Shown: positions 15,255-17,692 of the stretch, in pieces
How positions within the stretch are numbered: position 1 is the stretch's first letter
Layout of the letters: each line of letters opens with the position of its first letter
Assembly: GCA_937901625.1 (NCBI GenBank)
Contig: CALDIE010000153.1
Span: forward strand, 1 to 17,692
DNA from: an uncultured Lachnospiraceae bacterium
GTDB taxonomy: Bacteria; Bacillota; Clostridia; Lachnospirales; Lachnospiraceae
Direction of reading: 5' to 3'
DNA length: 17,692 nucleotides
Notes under the pieces: model-generated
Told to the model about the DNA's origin: nothing
Seen by the model: only the letters and a program-made list of their open reading frames with translations
The model's database searches: none
Made by a program: the position numbers and the translations under genes

Positions 15255-16238
15255 TTACTTGTATAGATCCGTGGAAAGATATTTCATTCCGTTATCGGCA
15301 AAAACTACCACGATATTTTTTCCGGCATTTTCAGGGCGCTCTGCTACACGCTTTGCTGCAGTAAGAGCAGAAGCGGCCGATGTTCCAAGGAAGATTCCGT
15401 CTGTACGTGTAAGCTCACGGGCTGTTTCATAAGCTTCTTCCGCTTTTACATCGATGATCTCATCAAATCTGAATCCGTTGTCCAGATTGTTTAAGATGAT
15501 TGGTGGAATCAGTTTTTTGTCAACACCTCCAAGAGGGAGAACTCCATCTATAATATGACCGGTAAAATTCTTTCCCTCGGGGCGGGAATCTTCATGAGGT
15601 TGAACTCCGATGATCTGAATATCAGGGTTCTTCTCACGAAGGTAACGACCGCATCCGACAAGGGTTCCGGCGGTTCCTCCCATTGCAACGAAGATGTCAA
15701 CCTGTCCGTCTGTATCACGCCAGATCTCAGGTCCCGTAGTTTTATAATGAGCCTCCTGATTCACCTGATTTATTGTCTGGTTGATATAGAAATATCCATT
15801 CTCCTCGGAATACTCTTCAAGACCGTTTATAAGATCTTCCAGAACAAGTCCGTTCGAAAGGTCGTCAAGCCCCGGAATGTCTTCGAATTCATAAACATCC
15901 AGACCGAATGCGTGATAAATCTGTCTGCGTTCTATGGAAACTCCCGGTTCCAGGAACGGAATAAACTCCATTTTTTTTGCGTGAGCGATCGTAGCAAGAG
16001 CGATACCGGTATTTCCCGAAGTGGAATCAACGATTGTACTCCCCTCCTTGATAAGACCTTTCGCTTCAGCATCCTCGATCATGGCAAGAGCCGCACGGTC
16101 CTTTACGCTTCCGCTCGGATTGAAATATTCAAGTTTTCCGATTATCTTTGCCTTCAGATTGTGTTTTTCCTCAAAGTTGGTAAGCTCCACAAGGGGAGTA
16201 TTTCCTACAAGTTCCGCTATTGATTTCTTAATATTCAT
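15255..16238 (-). CDS. Divergent CysK-like PLP enzyme of the LanC/SDR operon
   Basis: A 327-residue fold-type II PLP enzyme related to cysteine synthase. The PLP lysine is K46 in NPSGSVKDR and the substrate loop is STSGNTG (72-78). It differs from the canonical CysK at 2332-3267 at key places. The phosphate loop is GTAGT (188-192) instead of GTGGT, the C-terminal PDSG is ADNG so that the serine contacting the pyridine nitrogen is N316, and GISSGAAL becomes GTSAASAL. It is also longer in the region 118-165. These changes suggest another beta-replacement reaction or nucleophile, such as making a diaminopropionate, cystathionine-type or S-conjugate amino acid. The ATG at 16238 has AAAGGA about 8 nt upstream; the frame extending to 16334 overlaps SDR 1 and is rejected. 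It sits between the two LanC-SDR pairs. Confidence 0.88.
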   Translation of the reverse strand: MNIKKSIAELVGNTPLVELTNFEEKHNLKAKIIGKLEYFNPSGSVKDRAALAMIEDAEAKGLIKEGSTIVDSTSGNTGIALATIAHAKKMEFIPFLEPGVSIERRQIYHAFGLDVYEFEDIPGLDDLSNGLVLEDLINGLEEYSEENGYFYINQTINQVNQEAHYKTTGPEIWRDTDGQVDIFVAMGGTAGTLVGCGRYLREKNPDIQIIGVQPHEDSRPEGKNFTGHIIDGVLPLGGVDKKLIPPIILNNLDNGFRFDEIIDVKAEEAYETARELTRTDGIFLGTSAASALTAAKRVAERPENAGKNIVVVFADNGMKYLSTDLYK

Positions 16239-16271
16239 TTTCTTTGTCCTTTCTGTTATGCTATTTTTACC

Positions 16272-16288
16272 CGGTGAACTATTCACCG
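16272..16288. repeat. Perfect inverted repeat with the SDR 1 stop codon as its loop
   Basis: CGGTGAA and TTCACCG arms (7 bp each) flank TAG, which is the stop codon of SDR 1 on the minus strand. TTTA/TAAA could extend the stem past a GG bulge. No T-run follows, so it is not a terminator. It lies between SDR 1 and the CysK-like gene and could be an mRNA processing or stability element. Confidence 0.55.
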
Positions 16289-17061
16289 TAAATATTCTGT
16301 CTGTTGTCCACTTTTGAAACGGTGTATCCCGCATCTGCCTTTATGATCTGACCGGTGATGGCGGAAGATTCATCTGATGTGAGGAAGAATACGACATTTG
16401 CGATTTCTTCCGGCTCCAGCCATTTGTGCAGAAGGTTCTGATTTTTGGCAAGTTCATAGGTTTCGGGATTCTCCCAATCGATCCGTGACATCTCGGTTCT
16501 GGTGTATCCCGGCGCCACAGCATTCACACGGATGCCATATCCGCCAAGCTGAAATGCCGCTGTCCTTGTCAGCCCTTTCACGCCGTATTTGGAAATCTGA
16601 TATCCAAAGGGATCCCATGACGCGAGTTCTGCAACGATGGACGAAATATTGACGATCGCTCCGGGAATACCATTTTTCACCCAGTAACCTGCAACATGTT
16701 GTGTCATATATAAGGAACCAAAGAGACTGATGTTCGTTGCCTCTTTGATTTCCTCGGGATCGCATTCAAGAATATTTTTTCTGTGTCCGACGATTCCCGC
16801 ATTATTGAAGAGAGCATCGATCCTTCCGAAATCCTTGATGATCTTGTCTACAACTTCTTTTCCGCGGGCATGATCGCTTATGTCCAGTACATAGCCTTTT
16901 ACATCGCCGCCTTTTTCTTTAAGTGTCGCTTCCGCTTTGTCCAGATTCTCCTGATTACGATCGATAAGAGCCACACTCCAATCATTTTCAATGTATTTAG
17001 ATGCAGTTCCAAAGCCTATGCCACTTGCGGCGCCTGTTACTATAACAACCTTCTTACTCAT
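16279..17061 (-). CDS. SDR family oxidoreductase (SDR 1)
   Basis: A 260-residue classical short-chain dehydrogenase/reductase. The cofactor loop is TGAASGIG (9-16), NNAG is at 86-89, the catalytic Ser is S141 and YQISK gives Y154 and K158. The aspartate in ALIDR (D34) favours NAD(H). The C terminus ends in GQIIKADAGYTVSKVDNRQNIYGE, slightly longer than SDR 2. The substrate is unknown. The ATG at 17061 has GAGAGG about 10 nt upstream. It starts 26 nt after LanC-like 1 and is followed after 40 nt by the CysK-like gene. Its stop codon forms the loop of a 7-bp hairpin. Confidence 0.93.
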   Translation of the reverse strand: MSKKVVIVTGAASGIGFGTASKYIENDWSVALIDRNQENLDKAEATLKEKGGDVKGYVLDISDHARGKEVVDKIIKDFGRIDALFNNAGIVGHRKNILECDPEEIKEATNISLFGSLYMTQHVAGYWVKNGIPGAIVNISSIVAELASWDPFGYQISKYGVKGLTRTAAFQLGGYGIRVNAVAPGYTRTEMSRIDWENPETYELAKNQNLLHKWLEPEEIANVVFFLTSDESSAITGQIIKADAGYTVSKVDNRQNIYGE

Positions 17062-17087
17062 GTTTTCGTTTACCTCTCTTTCAATTT

Positions 17088-17692
17088 TTAAAATGGATCA
17101 TCCACAAATCGATTGCGGTTATTTTTACCTTCCAGTAAAAGGATCATCTGCAGGAGAGAATTTCCCAATCCGGCATCCCCGTCGTTATAGTAAATGGTAT
17201 GGGAAAACTCATCCGGCATCACTCTTCTGTATGCTATGATCCAACCACGGTTTCCGCTCTCTGTCCTGTCGGCGTTGGCTACAATAATCCCCGCGGAATC
17301 CGATGCCAGCCTTTTCCATCTTTCCGTTCCCAATGCATGATAGAGACCTGAAAAAGTATTCACCATTCCGCCCTGTCCGCAACAAACACTTACATTATTC
17401 CAAAGTCCAGCAGACATCCGATAAGGGGCCCCCAAAGATTCAAATCCGTCTATCAGCTCTTCTAACTTTGTCAGGTAGGTTTTATCCTTTGATGTCTTGT
17501 AGAGGTTGTAATAAAATTTTGCCGTACCCATCGGACCATGACAATTTCCCAGATAGTAAAAAGGCTTTTGACCGTCATTTAAGCGGTACGGGATGAGAAA
17601 ACCGACCTTCTGAGGCACTTTGATATAATCCAGATATATTTCCACCCTCTTTGCCGCTTCCAGATATCTGTCTTCTCCGGTTATCTCATAGA
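17088..17692 (-). CDS. LanC-like protein 1, 5' end beyond the window
   Basis: The reading frame is open to the right edge, so only the C-terminal 200 residues are seen. The GTG at 17645 lies within the repeat (YEITGEDRYLEAAKRV reads straight through it) and is not the start. The visible part has YLGNCHGPMG with a Cys at 17541-17543, and NNVSVCCGQGG with the adjacent Cys pair at 17379-17384. These align with C306 and C362-C363 of LanC-like 2. Shared blocks such as APY(R/Q)xSxGxWNN and the ending NRF(V/I)(D/E)(D/E)PF show the two are paralogues. Function is as for LanC-like 2: a predicted metal-dependent thiol-handling enzyme, substrate unknown. SDR 1 follows after 26 nt. Confidence 0.78.
   Translation of the reverse strand, partial: YEITGEDRYLEAAKRVEIYLDYIKVPQKVGFLIPYRLNDGQKPFYYLGNCHGPMGTAKFYYNLYKTSKDKTYLTKLEELIDGFESLGAPYRMSAGLWNNVSVCCGQGGMVNTFSGLYHALGTERWKRLASDSAGIIVANADRTESGNRGWIIAYRRVMPDEFSHTIYYNDGDAGLGNSLLQMILLLEGKNNRNRFVDDPF

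Noticed and set aside
17088..17645. A complete 185-residue protein starting at the GTG at 17645
   Set aside because: The frame stays open to the window edge and the upstream residues match the repeat unit of the LanC-like paralogue, so the gene is truncated by the window rather than starting here.

Overview
The window looks like a chromosomal segment from a low-to-moderate GC Firmicute, most likely a gut-type Clostridia/Lachnospiraceae member. This is inferred from strong AGGAGG-type ribosome binding sites, protein families common there (a DUF3737-type protein, a DUF3810 membrane protein, a free-standing RNA polymerase alpha-CTD protein) and overall composition. I did not identify the species. 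Every convincing gene is on the minus strand, so transcription runs from high to low coordinates. There are no tRNAs, rRNAs, CRISPR arrays or insertion sequences that I can see.

Reading in the direction of transcription, positions 17692 to 10562 hold a compact seven-gene operon that enters through the right edge. The order is LanC-like protein 1 (cut by the edge), SDR 1, a divergent CysK-like PLP enzyme, LanC-like protein 2, SDR 2, a MalY/PatB-type C-S lyase, and a cystathionine gamma-synthase/gamma-lyase family enzyme. The genes overlap (8 nt and ATGA overlaps) or sit 13-40 nt apart, and the operon ends in a clear intrinsic terminator. The LanC-SDR pair occurs twice, and the two LanC-like proteins are recognisable paralogues sharing an unusual Cys...Cys-Cys metal-site signature. 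No lanthipeptide precursor or dehydratase is visible. Thiol-adding enzymes (LanC-like), oxidoreductases and C-S bond enzymes together suggest a small-molecule or amino-acid thioether pathway. This is the most interesting part of the window.

Positions 10421-9553 carry a flavin-reductase-like protein and a YciI-like protein. Positions 9504-7663 carry pgi with an almost consensus sigma-A promoter and its terminator, with a possible 35-codon small ORF overlapping the pgi 3' end. Positions 7647-4796 carry a HAD phosphatase (Gph/PpaX type), a DUF3810 membrane protein with an HExxH motif, and a second HAD phosphatase, ending in a terminator.

Positions 4651-2193 carry metY (O-acetylhomoserine sulfhydrylase) and a canonical cysK, the housekeeping sulfur-assimilation pair, followed by a terminator. 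Positions 2174-1090 carry a DUF3737 beta-helix-like gene behind an extended -10 promoter overlapped by a long palindrome, with its own terminator. Positions 907-13 carry an Lrp/AsnC regulator followed 10 nt later by the alpha-CTD-like protein.
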